DNA of 64,000 nt. It comes from Vombatus ursinus (Eukaryota; Chordata; Mammalia; Diprotodontia; Vombatidae). Under the pieces are notes generated by a model. The model was given only the letters and a program-made list of their open reading frames with translations. It had not been told where the DNA came from and made no database searches. Shown in pieces: positions 21,495 to 32,250 of this stretch. Made by a program: the position numbers and the translations under genes. Location: positions 2,877,807 to 2,941,806 of the forward strand of contig NW_020945064.1 in assembly GCF_900497805.2 (NCBI RefSeq). Reading direction: 5' to 3'. The stretch's first letter is position 1. The number at the start of each line of letters is the position of its first letter.

Positions 21495-21636
21495 GACCAG
21501 TCAGTCAAACAAGTATTTAGCAAGAGGTTGCTAAGCCAGGCACTGTTCTAAGCTATCTACATACAAAGAAAGGTGAAAACAGGTTTCCTGCCCTCAAGGA
21601 GCTCAAAGTCTAACAACAAGATAAAAACTGTTGAGG
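21495..21636 (-). mobile_element. L2 LINE 3' end, antisense
   Basis: 'aacaagtatttagcaagag', 'gccaggcactgttctaagc', 'ctgccctcaaggagctc'. It abuts a sense L2 end, tail to head. Confidence 0.8.
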
Positions 21637-22112
21637 AACTACAATATCTCCTTTTTTCCCCATCCCTATCTACTTTAAGAACAATCAACAAGTGATGTCT
21701 GGAGAATTTGCCAATTCAAAGAGAGACTCTCTCCACAAAACTTTCTCTACCATGTCACAGAAAACCCTTCACAATGAAAATTCACTCTGCTGCATCCTCT
21801 CCTTCTGGTTGGCTGTTTCCTCCCAGAACCTCCACTTTAACGAAGAGGTTCAAGGACCACCATGCCTTCATTCCTTTCCAGGTTGCGCTCCTGACTCTCT
21901 TCAAGACCTTCTACCATACCTCCAAGCCAGGTACCTTTATCTCTCCCCTCCTCCCTCCCTTTTCTGCTCCTTTTCAGGTGTTGTCTTCCTTCATTAGATT
22001 GTAAGCTTCTTGAAGTCAAGAGCTGTCTTTATGCTTGTATTTCTATTTTCAGGGCTTAGTACAATACCTGGGATATAGTAAACACTTGATAAATGCTTGC
22101 TGTTGTCTAATC
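21637..22112 (+). mobile_element. L2 LINE 3' end, sense
   Basis: The last 190 bases are certain: 'cattagattgtaagcttcttg', 'agggcttagtacaatacctgg', 'gataaatgcttgctgttgtc'. 21637-21920 has the pyrimidine bias of L2 but is more diverged and could be another element. Confidence 0.7.
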
Positions 22113-22861
22113 TATGTTCCAAGGTAGAATAAATTTGCTTATGAGTTTTTTTATTATTAAATATAACAACAATATAGAAAAAAATGATTGAACTTCCTAA
22201 ATATATTTACATTCAACTCCTACTTCAGCCAAATTCTTTTCAAGTAACAACTGTCCTACTTCCACCTCTACCCCCAATACAGTACTGAAAAGGGGAGTAG
22301 CTAAAGATCTGTTTCATTTAGAAATCCAGAATTTAATGGCATGTAATTTGGCTAATGTATTTGAGGAATACTCGAGTTCAGCACAGTCAGAGATTTGTAT
22401 CATGCAAGGTCAGGCTTTCACCTAACTCTATCAGTCTCTTTCCCTACTCACACTAGTATAAAATCCAACTTGAAAATCCTCCCATCCACTTCCAACATTT
22501 AATCAAGCCTATCTCTTAGAAGAAAGATTGATCAAAACACTGGCTGTTAGCAAAATCCAACTGAACATTCTTGCCTTAAACAGATTCCTAAGGGATTGGT
22601 CAGAGGTAATTTGACGGTTGAGGTTTGTTCCTACTTTTTAAATAATTTTTATATGAAATAAAGCTGTACTCATAAGCTATACAAATAAATCCTCACCTCT
22701 GGCCAGCCCTATGAACCTGAGAAAACATAAAGGATGGTCCTAGAGATGCCTATCACCTACGAACCAAGTTCTGAGAGTCATCACCAGGTGGGCCACAAAG
22801 TATTAAATTCGGCAGTCATAGCAAGCCAGTCCTCTAATTAAGTTGTAGAGTAGGTGCAAAC
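22113..22861. other. Unassigned stretch of about 750 bases
   Basis: No gene or known repeat recognised. No notable open frame. Confidence 0.4.
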
Positions 22862-23280
22862 TAGTCAATAAACATTTATTAATCTCCTACTGTGTGCTAG
22901 ACACTGTGTTAGACCTAGGGATACAAAGAAAGGCAAAAGACAGTCCTGCCCCTCAAGGAGCTCACAATCATTAGAACTTAGTCAGTGGTCAATAAACATT
23001 TATTAAGTGCCTGCTATGTTCCCGGCACTGTGCTAAGTGCTGAGGATACAAAAAGTGTCAAAAGACAGTCCCTTCCTTCAAAGGGCTAAGGGGGAGACAC
23101 AAATATGTACAAACAAGCTATATACAAGATAAATTGGAAATAATTTACAGGAGAACGGCACTAAAATTAACAGGGATTGGAAAAGGCTTCCTGTAGAGGA
23201 TGAGATTTTGGTTAGGACTTACAGGGAAGCCAGTGGGCAGATATGAGGAGGGGATTATTCTTTGGGGCCAGCCATTCAAA
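22862..23280 (-). mobile_element. Two L2 LINE 3' ends in direct tandem, antisense
   Basis: The block 'gtcaataaacatttatta ... ggatacaaa ... ctcaaggagctcacaatc' starts at 22864 and a second copy starts at about 22988. The second continues to 'ggcttcctgtagaggatgag' and 'ggaagccagtgggcag'. Same strand, about 125 bases apart. Confidence 0.85.
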
Positions 23281-23284
23281 GAGT

Positions 23285-24455
23285 TCTAATTCTACACAAT
23301 TGTACAATCATCTATCCCATATACCCCCATCTTTCTTTAAAGAATAGCATGAAAGGCTTTGTCAAATATCTTGCTAAAACAACAAAAAAAATAAGATAAA
23401 TAACTGTGCCTACTTCTTTGATAGAAAAATTGAGGCCAATTATTCTGAAACTCCTTAATCTCCTCCCAAAACCTCAGAACCCCTCTACATCTTAATCCAT
23501 TCCCTCCTCTTTTGCTTTTGTCACTAAAGATGATATGGTCATTCTCCTGGACCAAGCTAACCTCTCCACTCATCACAGCAATCATTCCTTCTTTCTCTTA
23601 TCTTCAATATCTTGCCTCTAAATTTAGAGGCAGCTGGGTGGCACGTTGGATAGAAGTCAGGAAGACCTGAGTATGAATCTGGTCTCAGACACTTACTAGC
23701 AATGTAATCCTGGGCAAGTCATTTAATCTCTGTCTTCTTCAGTTTCCTCAACTGCAAAATGCGGATAATAATAGCACCTATTTCCCAGGATTTTTGTGAG
23801 GATCAAATGAGATAATATTTGTAAAGCACTCAGCAAAGTATCTGGCACATAGTAGGTGTTCAATAAATGTTCATTTTCTTCCTTCCCAATCTATTGACTC
23901 CTTCCTTGCTGCCCACAAATATACCCAGGTGGACTCCACACAAAAAAATCTTTTGTTTGTCCCTGTCATCTCCTCAAACTATCATCCCACATCACATCTC
24001 CCATTCACCACCAAACTCCTACTCATCTTATCCATCATCTCCTTTCACTGCCAATTCCTTCTTATCTACATTCATTGTCATTCTGTACCACTCATTGACT
24101 TTTCAACCTCTTGTAATCTGGCTTCCTGAAAATATTCTCTCAAAATTTATCATTGACCTCTTAAATATTCAGTTCAGTGACTTTTTCTTGAGCTCTCTTC
24201 TTACTTCTCTGCAGCATTTTTGGCATTGTTAACCACCCCTTCCTCATAGATGCCCATGACCTTCTATGCCACTGACCTTTCCTGAGCCTCCTCCTACCTA
24301 ACTGCCCCTTCACAGTACCCATTGCTGAATCATCATCCAGCTCCTCCCCACCCCAATCATAGGTAGATGTCCTAGGCCATCTTCTCCTCTCTCTAAACCC
24401 ATCCTTTCATTGATCTCCTCTGATCCCATGGACTCAGCATATATATGCTGTTGTT
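23285..24455 (+). mobile_element. L2 LINE fragment, split by a MIR/THER SINE
   Basis: Sense L2 with 'ttgaggccaattattctgaaa', 'actatcatcccacatcacatc', 'ttcaacctcttgtaatctggc' and 'tgttaaccaccccttcctc' (the position of the RT 'AFD.V.H' motif). It ends in the RT-to-3' region before an antisense SINE. Confidence 0.75.
23625..23872 (+). mobile_element. MIR/THER1-type SINE, sense, full length, inside L2
   Basis: 'gaggcagctgggtggcacg', 'tcagacacttactagcaatg', 'cctgggcaagtcatttaatc', 'ataataatagcacctattt', 'gatcaaatgagataatattt', 'tggcacatagtaggtgttc'. The head resembles the marsupial SINE and the tail is MIR-like. Confidence 0.85.
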
Positions 24456-24702
24456 GTTGCTTATTTATTTTCAGTTGTGTCCAACTCTTCGTGACCTCAT
24501 TTAGGGTTTTCTTGTCAAAGATACTGGAATGGTTTGCCATTTCCTTCTCTAGATTATTTTACAGATGAGGAAACTGAGGGAAACAGGGTAACGTGACTTG
24601 CTCAGGGTCACACAGCTGGTAAGTATCTGAGGCTGGATTTGAACTCAGTTTTCATGACTCCAGGCCCAGTGCTCTATCACTCAGCCACTTAGCTGCGTCC
24701 AA
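24447..24702 (-). mobile_element. Marsupial CORE-SINE, long form, antisense
   Basis: 'gttgtgtccaactcttcgtg', 'gggttttcttgtcaaagata', 'tttgccatttccttctctag', 'ctcagggtcacacagctgg', 'gatttgaactcagttttcat', ending at a degraded head. Confidence 0.88.
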
Positions 24703-25062
24703 CTAGACTACTAGCTATTCCCCAAACTTGATACTCCATCTCCTGCATCCATGAATTTGCCCAAACCCATCCCCAGGTCTTGGATAAAATAGACTCTCCT
24801 CCTTCTTTTGACCTCTCAGAAGCCATAGCTTCCTTCCAGATTCAGCTCAGGTACCTCCTCCTTTATGAAGCCTTCCCAGATCCCCTCAAGTTGATCACAC
24901 TGTCTCCTTCCTCACACCTTACACCCAATTTGTATTTACTTAGCAGTATACTAGGTCTACCTGTATGTAGAACAGGAGCTCCCTTAGAGCACAGACTATT
25001 CTGGTCTTTGTATCCATGCCCAACAAAGGGAACTTGATAAATATCTAGAGAATGCAATTGAA
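24703..25062 (+). mobile_element. L2 LINE 3' end, sense
   Basis: 'cttccttccagattcagctc', 'ctcctttatgaagccttccc', 'acaggagctcccttagagca', 'ggaacttgataaatatct'. Probably the 3' end of the L2 interrupted upstream. Confidence 0.8.
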
Positions 25063-25089
25063 CTGTATATCCGTCAGAGACACACAGAA

Positions 25090-25832
25090 AACCACCTTAA
25101 CCAACAGCCTTCTTGTTTCTACCTTCACACTATCTCTCACATCCATCTGCTTCTCAACATTCACACCTTGGTTCAGGCCCTCATCACCTCTTGCAACAAC
25201 CTTCTAATTGTCCTCTTTGCCTCAGTTATCTTCCCATTCCAATACTCTTCCATTCAGCTTTTTTCTAAATCATAGGTCTCACCATGTCACTCCCCCCCCC
25301 CCCCCGATCCAGTGGTCACCTATCACCTCCAGGAACAAATATAAACTCCTCTCTTTGGCATTTAAAAATCCTCATAGTATGGCCACTTTCAGTCTTTCCA
25401 GCCTTCTTACATCTTCTTCCCCTCCATGCACTCACTGAATGACCTAGCTCTACTGGTCTAGAAGCCATTCCTCAAACACAACAGGCCATCCCCCATGCCT
25501 AGAATTCTCTGCTCCTTTACTTCTGCTTCCTGATTCCATTCAAGACTTGGATGGAATCTCACCTCCTTCCAGAGGCCTTCCCTGCCCTGCCTCCACCCCA
25601 GCCATTCACACCTTCCCCTTTCAGATTACCTTCATATGTTCTTTACATATTTCCTATGTATATAACCATGTATTTACATGTCATCTCCACCATGAAAATG
25701 TGTACTTCGTGAGAACATGGACGGGAAGGTACGAGGGGTGTTGTATTATGTTGTGTTGCCTCAGCATCACCAGCACGTAGCACATTCCCTGGCATGTAGC
25801 AAAAGCTAAATAAATGTATGTTGACTGACTGA
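25090..25832 (+). mobile_element. L2 LINE 3' third, sense
   Basis: 'cttggttcaggccctcatc', 'aggtctcaccatgtcactcc' followed by a poly-C run (25293-25305), 'cacctatcacctccagg', 'ctccttccagaggccttcc', 'catctccaccatgaaaatgtg', 'ctggcatgtagcaaaagc', ending (tgac)n/(tgact)n-like at 25820-25836. Confidence 0.88.
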
Positions 25833-25975
25833 CTAACTGATAAGGACCTCCAAGGCTATGTAGTCCTCATTTTATGAATGAGGAAACAGAGGCCCAGGAA
25901 GATAAAGTGATTGGCCCAAAGTCATATAGGTAGTAAGCATCAGACTGGAGATCTGAACTCCAGTGCTTTTTAGAG
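25833..25975 (-). mobile_element. MIR-type SINE fragment, antisense
   Basis: 'ggacctccaaggctatgtag', 'atgaatgaggaaacagaggc', 'gattggcccaaagtcatat'. The left edge has the MIR3/L3-type tail. Confidence 0.7.
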
Positions 25976-26814
25976 AAAGCTTTAGATATAAAGCTTTTCT
26001 CCTCTAAAGAACTTATACCACAAGCAAATATCTTATTAATGATCACAAGATCCTAGAAAGGTAAGTCTTTTTATCCATCAAGGAAATAGAGGGACAGAGA
26101 GGTCAGACCGAGCTGTCTAAGGCTGTGGGTAAGTAAATAGAGTTGGAGAGCAGACACAGTGGGGCCTTCCTTATAACCGGTCTAATGCAACCCACTCAGA
26201 CAACCTCTGGAAAGAACTTCCATGCCCCCACTTGAGTATGGGGTTCAAATCTTTCCCACAGAGACCATTTGGAATTTCATTCTGATGTCTTTTTAGGAGA
26301 ATCCGTAAAAGGAGCTAATAGCGTGAGTTCAATAGGTGAATCTTCATTTATCACAAAATGGCTCCTAATTGGTTCTGTGGCCAGTAATTCTCACATCCCA
26401 TCCCCCAGTTGTTCTCTCCCTCTCCTTCCCTGGAAAAAAAAAAAATACAGCCATAGAGACATAAGTACCCTCCCAGGCTCTTGAAGCGGTCAGTCCATAT
26501 CCTCGTTAATGCTCACCAATGAAGAAGGGAGAGTTGAGAAATAGCGTATGGGAAATTACAGTGTGACTAACCACACTGAGCAGATAAACAGGGTAAAGCC
26601 TCTAGGGATATCAAATTCAACACCTTTCATCAATCCCAACTAGCAGATTTCCCACTCTAAAAAATATTTAAATATTGCTACCCTTCCTACCATAACTCAT
26701 TAAAATAAACATTTTCCTTTATGATTTTTTTTCCATTTTTACCATGTGAAAACTGAACATTAAACATATACAGAAGACTAAGAAAACAAGGCAGTCACCT
26801 CCAGTTAAATCAAG
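25976..26814. other. Unassigned stretch
   Basis: 26080-26140 carries a MIR-like scrap (ggaaatagagggacagagagg). The rest is unrecognised, with no gene. Confidence 0.4.
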
Positions 26815-26952
26815 AGAGGTGAAAGAAGGAGGGAAAGAGAGAGACAGAGACAGAGACAGAAGAGAGAGGGAGAAAAAGAGAGAAAAGAGAGACGGAGGGG
26901 AGGGAGGAAAGAAGGAAAGAAGGGAAGAAGGGGAGAGGGAGGGAAGAAAAAA
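26815..26952. repeat. Purine-rich microsatellite (GAGACA/GAGAGG/GAAGGA)
   Basis: A and G almost exclusively, with a gacagagacagagacag core. The Arg/Glu-rich open frame through it is an artefact. Confidence 0.95.
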
Positions 26953-27561
26953 ATCAACCTTTGATGAAATAATTGCTTCTGCTGTTATTTTTTGCTATTG
27001 CTGCAGAAATGTTCTCTCTCTCTCTCTTCCTTTCTTGTCCCTATAGCAAAGTGTCCTGCTGTTGTGCAGATGAAAGGTCCAGTCTCTTTAAAATTTCATG
27101 CAGGGCTCTTCACAACATTGAAGCTTTAAAGGCCCATGGCAAATTCAACACATTGTAGCACTTGATGGAGCTAGATAAAAAATTACATGCAAAATATACT
27201 GTATAGGTCCTATCCTGAAATCCTATAGCTGCCTACAATTGCCCATTCTATACTCTACACGCCATCTGTTGTTAGTTAAATATTCAAAAAGAAAAAGATT
27301 CATGTAATAAGAGTAATGAAGTTATGGCACTTCCCATGGTATAATGAAAATAAAAAGTAAACTCAAGACTTCTCAGATCAGATCAGGGTCCCAAAATGTG
27401 TTGATTGCTTTATCCATAGTTTTCCTGCTTATTTGTTTGATAGTAAAAAAAATAGCAAAAGAATCAAGAAAAACATGTTATTATAAAACCTATATGTATT
27501 AGCCCTTTGTCCTGGTTTCATCTCCTTTATATTATTTGTTATAATGATGAAAATAACACTG
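26953..27561. other. Unassigned stretch
   Basis: No gene or known repeat recognised. Confidence 0.4.
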
Positions 27562-27652
27562 AGTGCTATATTTATCCCCATTTTAGGAATGAAGAGGCTG
27601 AGACTCAGAAAGTTTTTGCAACTTGCCCAGGGTCACACAGCTGACTTTCTAG
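27562..27652 (-). mobile_element. MIR-type SINE scrap, antisense
   Basis: 'tatccccattttaggaatg', 'ttgcaacttgcccagggtc', 'acacagctgactttctag'. Confidence 0.7.
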
Positions 27653-27689
27653 TGTAGGGAGGGTGAGAGAATGCTTATGGCATACTTTC

Positions 27690-28450
27690 CTCCACTGACA
27701 CATGGACTTAACTGAGTTAGCTCATTCATTCCCTGCTGTTTTTTTCTACTTTTTATCTCTTTTCTTGTGTAGGTGACCCAAAGGGTTATTAATGTGGACA
27801 TGTCCAAGCCTGAAGGTGACCTTATGATTCTGAAAGGTCTGAAGGTCCTCGTCAATGAGAGGTGCAATTGTTTGCAGCAGATGTAGTTAACTGCTGCAGA
27901 AGCATAAGCAGCTGAGTAGGGTGGTAGCTGAGCATGAAGTGAATTCAGCTTTGGAGGGAAGTAAGAGCAGAATATAAATGTCTAATCAACATTCCCACAA
28001 ACTGCTTTATGTTCTGACGAAGTTTAAGTATCATCCTCCCACCAGATTGTGCCAACAGTTCTAAGTTAAGTTACTGAGTTCTGTTCTATTTATTAATCAC
28101 ACGTGGAATTGGTTCACCTTTTTATTTTTAATGTTTAGCCTTTCTTATGTGTATAGGAGTAAATTACCTGTCCCATGCTTAATTCACATTGTATGTTGTG
28201 TACCTTTTTTTGTTCCCCCCTCCCCTTTTGTGGAAGCTGTAGATGTGAGTCAAAAGTAAAAATCATTCCCTAGGGGCTACTGAGTGAAGGACTTAATGAG
28301 CCAAGGAATGGAAGAAAGAGGAACCTAATCCCCCTAATTAGAGGCAGGCTCCCCCAGGACTGAACCTAGTCCAAACCTCAGGCTTAGGCACAGACCAGGG
28401 AATGGTACAGTTTCACAGTCCCTTGGCTTCCTCAAGGCCAGATTATTACT
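27690..28450 (+). repeat. Unclassified dispersed repeat, copy A
   Basis: Shares ordered blocks with 37606-38350 and 45690-46232: 'gtggacatgtccaagcctg', 'gattctgaaaggtctgaagg', 'ctgacgaagtttaagtatc', 'agttaagttactgagttctg', 'cccctaattagaggcagg'. The third copy is shorter. No coding frame. It could be a solo LTR or another non-coding element. The name is unknown to me. The orientation sign is arbitrary but the same for all three copies. Confidence 0.6.
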
Positions 28451-28496
28451 ATTACACCACAATGCCTCACCCACATTTTGTATGGATCTATTAGAA

Positions 28497-28578
28497 AATC
28501 CAACATGATCATGAATTAAATTAGAATTTCCTACATAATATTTTAAAATTACATATTAACTTAAAAGACTTTATTAGA
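28497..28578 (+). repeat. Local direct repeat, left copy
   Basis: The block atccaacatgatcatgaatt ... attttaaaattacatatta ... acttaaaagactttatt recurs at 29679-29756, about 1.18 kb downstream in the same direction, at high identity by eye. It belongs to no repeat I can name. 28579-28984 is unassigned. Confidence 0.8.
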
Positions 28579-28984
28579 AAAGCAAAGAAATGGAGAATAA
28601 CCTCTGGTGTCTTTTTTTTTTTAAAGATGTACGCGGATTTCAAACAAATCAAAAGCGTGTGACTAACTATAAAGGAATGAATGGGTAGTAAGATTCTAGA
28701 CATGAGAAATTATTTTGCCAATCAGCTGACTCACTGTGGTATAGCTGAAATTCTAATTTGTGGGTGTGGCATTAGAGCCATTATCTCCAAACCTAAATTT
28801 TTTGCCCTGATTCTTTTTGTATTGATTTTTAGATAGCATCTACCCAATATCTGCCATTATATCCCTAAGACCATGCCAGGTCAAGGTCACTTATGTGGTA
28901 TCTCTGACTGATTTTGTGACTATCACCTGCTAGAGGGGATCTCTCCATGTTAGAAGGGTTTGCCATCACTGTCTTTCTTCAATA

Positions 28985-29235
28985 ATTCATTTCAATTCAA
29001 AAAGCATTTACGGAACCCTATTATGTGCAAGACACCATGCTAGGAGGTGGGAACAGGTACAAAGATGAAAATGAAATCATTCCTGTCCTCAAGGTATTTA
29101 TAGTCTACTTCAAAGAAACAATACATACAAGGATAAATAAATACAAAATTTGTATGAAGGAAATACAAAGTAACTTCCAGGGGAGAACATTAATAACTTG
29201 GAAGATCCAGAACTTAGAGAGTCATAGAGTAAGCA
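28985..29235 (-). mobile_element. L2 LINE 3' end, antisense
   Basis: 'attcaaaaagcatttacgg', 'attatgtgcaagacaccatg', 'ctgtcctcaaggtatttatag', then 'aacttggaagatccag'. Confidence 0.75.
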
Positions 29236-29678
29236 CAAAAATCTCAAGAGTTTGGGGGCCCCATGGTAAAACCCAAAAGGAATTTTTTTAAAATCTTCCT
29301 GTCTTTTCTTGGGAAAGCTGGAGCTGACCCTGTTTTTCACTAGAGAAAATTCCATCCCCCTATAGCTTACATTCTTCAACCTGATAAATGTTACCACAAA
29401 GCTATAAAGTTGCAATTTAAAGGCAAAATCATGTGCCTTGCACATTGTGGGTAGTAAGTAAATATTGGCTTATGATTTAATTTCCTGCCCTAGCTTTCTC
29501 TTCCATATACCAACCCAGACAACTTTACAGAATGTTGGCTGAGCTAAAGTGAATTTTGTCATAGTGACACAAATCTTCAAATCATCTGGAGAAGCCTACT
29601 GAGTGACCCAAGGATGTCCCCAAGATTCTGAGTTTCTTTCAAAGTTTCACTCATTTTCCAGTTTTTTTTTTTGAAAGA
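29236..29678. other. Mostly unassigned stretch
   Basis: 29425-29475 holds an L2 3' scrap (gtgccttgcacattgtgg). The remainder is unrecognised. Confidence 0.4.
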
Positions 29679-29756
29679 CATCCAACTTGATCATGAATTA
29701 GAATTTTCCATAAAACATTTTAAAATTACACACTAACTTAAAAGATTTAATATTTA
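29679..29756 (+). repeat. Local direct repeat, right copy
   Basis: Partner of 28497-28578, with 'atccaacttgatcatgaatt', 'attttaaaattacacacta' and 'acttaaaagatttaat'. A MIR follows directly. Confidence 0.8.
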
Positions 29757-29946
29757 TTATAGTGGAAAGAGTACCTGCTCTTGAGTCAGATACTTACTAT
29801 CTCTGATACTTACCTCTGATACTTATTACCTGTGTGACCTTGAGCAAGTCACTCAACATGCTTAGGCTTCCATTTCTTCATCTATAAAATGAAGGGGTTA
29901 GACTAGATAGGCTCTGAGGTCCCTTCCAGCTCTAATATGACCTGAA
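29757..29946 (+). mobile_element. MIR3-type SINE, sense
   Basis: Head 'agtggaaagagtacctgc', 'ctgtgtgaccttgagcaag', then the L3-type tail 'ggggttagactagataggc' and 'cccttccagctctaatatg'. A 'gatactta' word is repeated three times in the core, a local expansion. Confidence 0.8.
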
Positions 29947-30321
29947 ATTTCTTTATTGGATTATGGTCACTTTATGGTCTGATTCTGTTTGGTTTTTTTT
30001 GGGGGGGGGAATATTTTAGACATTACATCAAAGTCTTACTCCAATGCCTCAACGTAGTGCCTAGGTTACTATGAGTTCTCAATGGGCTTAAGCTTTGGTA
30101 GGTTCTACTATGCTGGAAAGGCTTTGAGTAAGTTAGAGACAACAGACTGTCTGTGCTTTGTGTAGACCAACCAAACTAGCTATCTACAGAGAGGCACGTG
30201 ACCAATAGACTGGCCACTTTTTGATGAATTCTTTAGCCAGGGCAACCCGTGAATGAGATAATTTATATAAAGTGCTTCACAAACTTTAAAGTGCTATATA
30301 AATGTCAGTTGCTATTATTAC
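29947..30321 (+). other. Unassigned, ending in a MIR 3' half
   Basis: 30240-30321 is a MIR tail (gaatgagataatttatataa, agtgctatataaatgtcag). The part before it, including a G run at 30001-30009, is unassigned. Confidence 0.55.
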
Positions 30322-32250
30322 CAAATATAGAAAAATACAAAATGGCCCCTTGTCCTGAGCAACCCCAGCTATTTATGAAGAGATAATAACAGAAAAGAGC
30401 AGCAGCAGATGTTAAATATCAAAAATCACCATTTTTAGACAATGACAAGCATTCACTTAGTTATTAGTCCCCTAAATGTGAAGTCCTTGTCCAGATACCA
30501 ATGAGTATTTGGACAACTAGAGTAAATTAATCTCGTAGTCTTAACAAACATTGTTTTAAATGAAACCAAACGGCAAAAGGAAGTCCAACTCAATGAAAAG
30601 ATGGTTCCCAGGTTCTCTTGGGAGATGAAAATAAAAGCTTTGGCAGAGTAAGTTTTACTGTGTATCCAAAGGCAACAAGAATCACAACTTAGAATATTTA
30701 ATAATTTGTAATAATCTTATTAAGAATCATGGAAGATCACAAGTAGTGTTACCTCATAAAATAGTGAAAAACAATGGAAGGAAAAGCAAATACAAAGAAA
30801 GTTTGACAAAAGAACAAACTAAACATAGTTATCTAAAGGGCATTTAAGAATGAAACTGTGAAGAAAAAAAAGAATGAAACTGGAAGGACAATAGACCCCC
30901 AAAATGGAAAAAATCTGTCAAGATATTTTTAACAAACTTTGTTCACTATCAATAACAATGAGGCCACTAATTTGGACTCTAAAAGCACAGGCCCCAATAT
31001 GCTAAATGAGAAAGTGAAAATATCACTGAAGAAAACAAATATGGGAAGAGAAGCTGAACTTGACCAGATATACAAAAGGAAGTAATTCAGGAGGCAGCAC
31101 AACTTTGACAGTGTTAAGAAATCAATTCTCTTAAGATACCAAAGGCATGGAAAAAATCTCTAACCTTATAATTACCAAAAAAAGGCAACCAAGAGAATAC
31201 CACTAACTGCCAACATATATGATTATTTTCCTATCTAACTCTACAAAATTTTTTATGAAAATAATCTGATAATGATAAACAATTTATGAGATAAATATGA
31301 GACAAGGGCATCCTTGATTAAGGTATGAGAAGGACATACAGACTTTAATAAGTAATATTCTACAGCAGACCACATCTTTACAGTCACACAGTTGACTAAA
31401 AGTTGTAAAATAGACACATACATTCTATGAGTTATTTATTGATTATAAAAAGCATTTGACCCAAAGGGGTAAATGTGTCAAAATTATTCCAGATTCTTTG
31501 AAAGATATAACAGAAATATTTTTGTTCAACAACCCCTTGATTACCAGTTTCTAGTGACGCATAAGATTGGAAAACATAAGTTCATCAAAAGTATTTGTCA
31601 TAGTCATGAAGAAAGTGCAGTATAGAATCCAAGTGGAAAAGGGATTCTCTATAGACAATGAGGTTGTCCGGACACTCTTATTTGTGAACGACACTGTTCC
31701 AGATGCATCAAGTGCTAAACTTTTACAGATCTTCCTAAATGACATCCCATAATCACTCAAAAGATTTTTAGCCTCATTATCTACATATGAAAAACCAAGT
31801 GGATAAAGACTGCCTCTTGATTAAATGATCCATAATATGCAGTTGGATGGTCAGCCCCTAGTATATATATCTTAGACACTGGAAATGCACTATAATCTTT
31901 TCCAAGGAGCAGAAGACTGAGCTGGATTGCCTTTGGATAAATACACGTACTAAACTTCTTTTTGAAACAAAGACCTATATTTTTAATGATAATATTCTTC
32001 CAGCTATAGGTCTGCAAATAATGGAATATCACAATTTCTAAAGAATGGAAGTTGAGAATTACTCATAAGGCAGTATAGCCTAGAATATACTAGAATAAAC
32101 CAAAAACTGCACAGAGTGGTCATAAAGGGTATCTTGAGAAATATCCACCTATGTCTGGAGCAACCCTAATGTTTAAAAGAGTGTTAAAAAGTGATTAAAA
32201 AATTCCATTTGAATGTTCTCCAAAATCATTTATTCTAATTACCAAAATCA
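30322..32250 (+). mobile_element. Long decayed RTE (BovB-like) LINE, sense
   Basis: Translating across broken frames on the plus strand shows the RTE protein in order. About 31370-31460 gives DHIFTVTQL...IDYKKAFDP-like text (RT 'FIDYKKAFD' motif). About 31600-31745 gives RIQVEKGFSIDNEV...LFVNDTVPDASSAKLLQIFLNDIP (in place of 'FADDIVL...ELQ.MLNDL'). About 31830-32060 gives MQLDGQPLV... and NDNILPAIGLQ..., resembling the RTE C-terminal domain. Many stops and shifts. 30322-31000 is the less certain 5' part. Confidence 0.75.
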
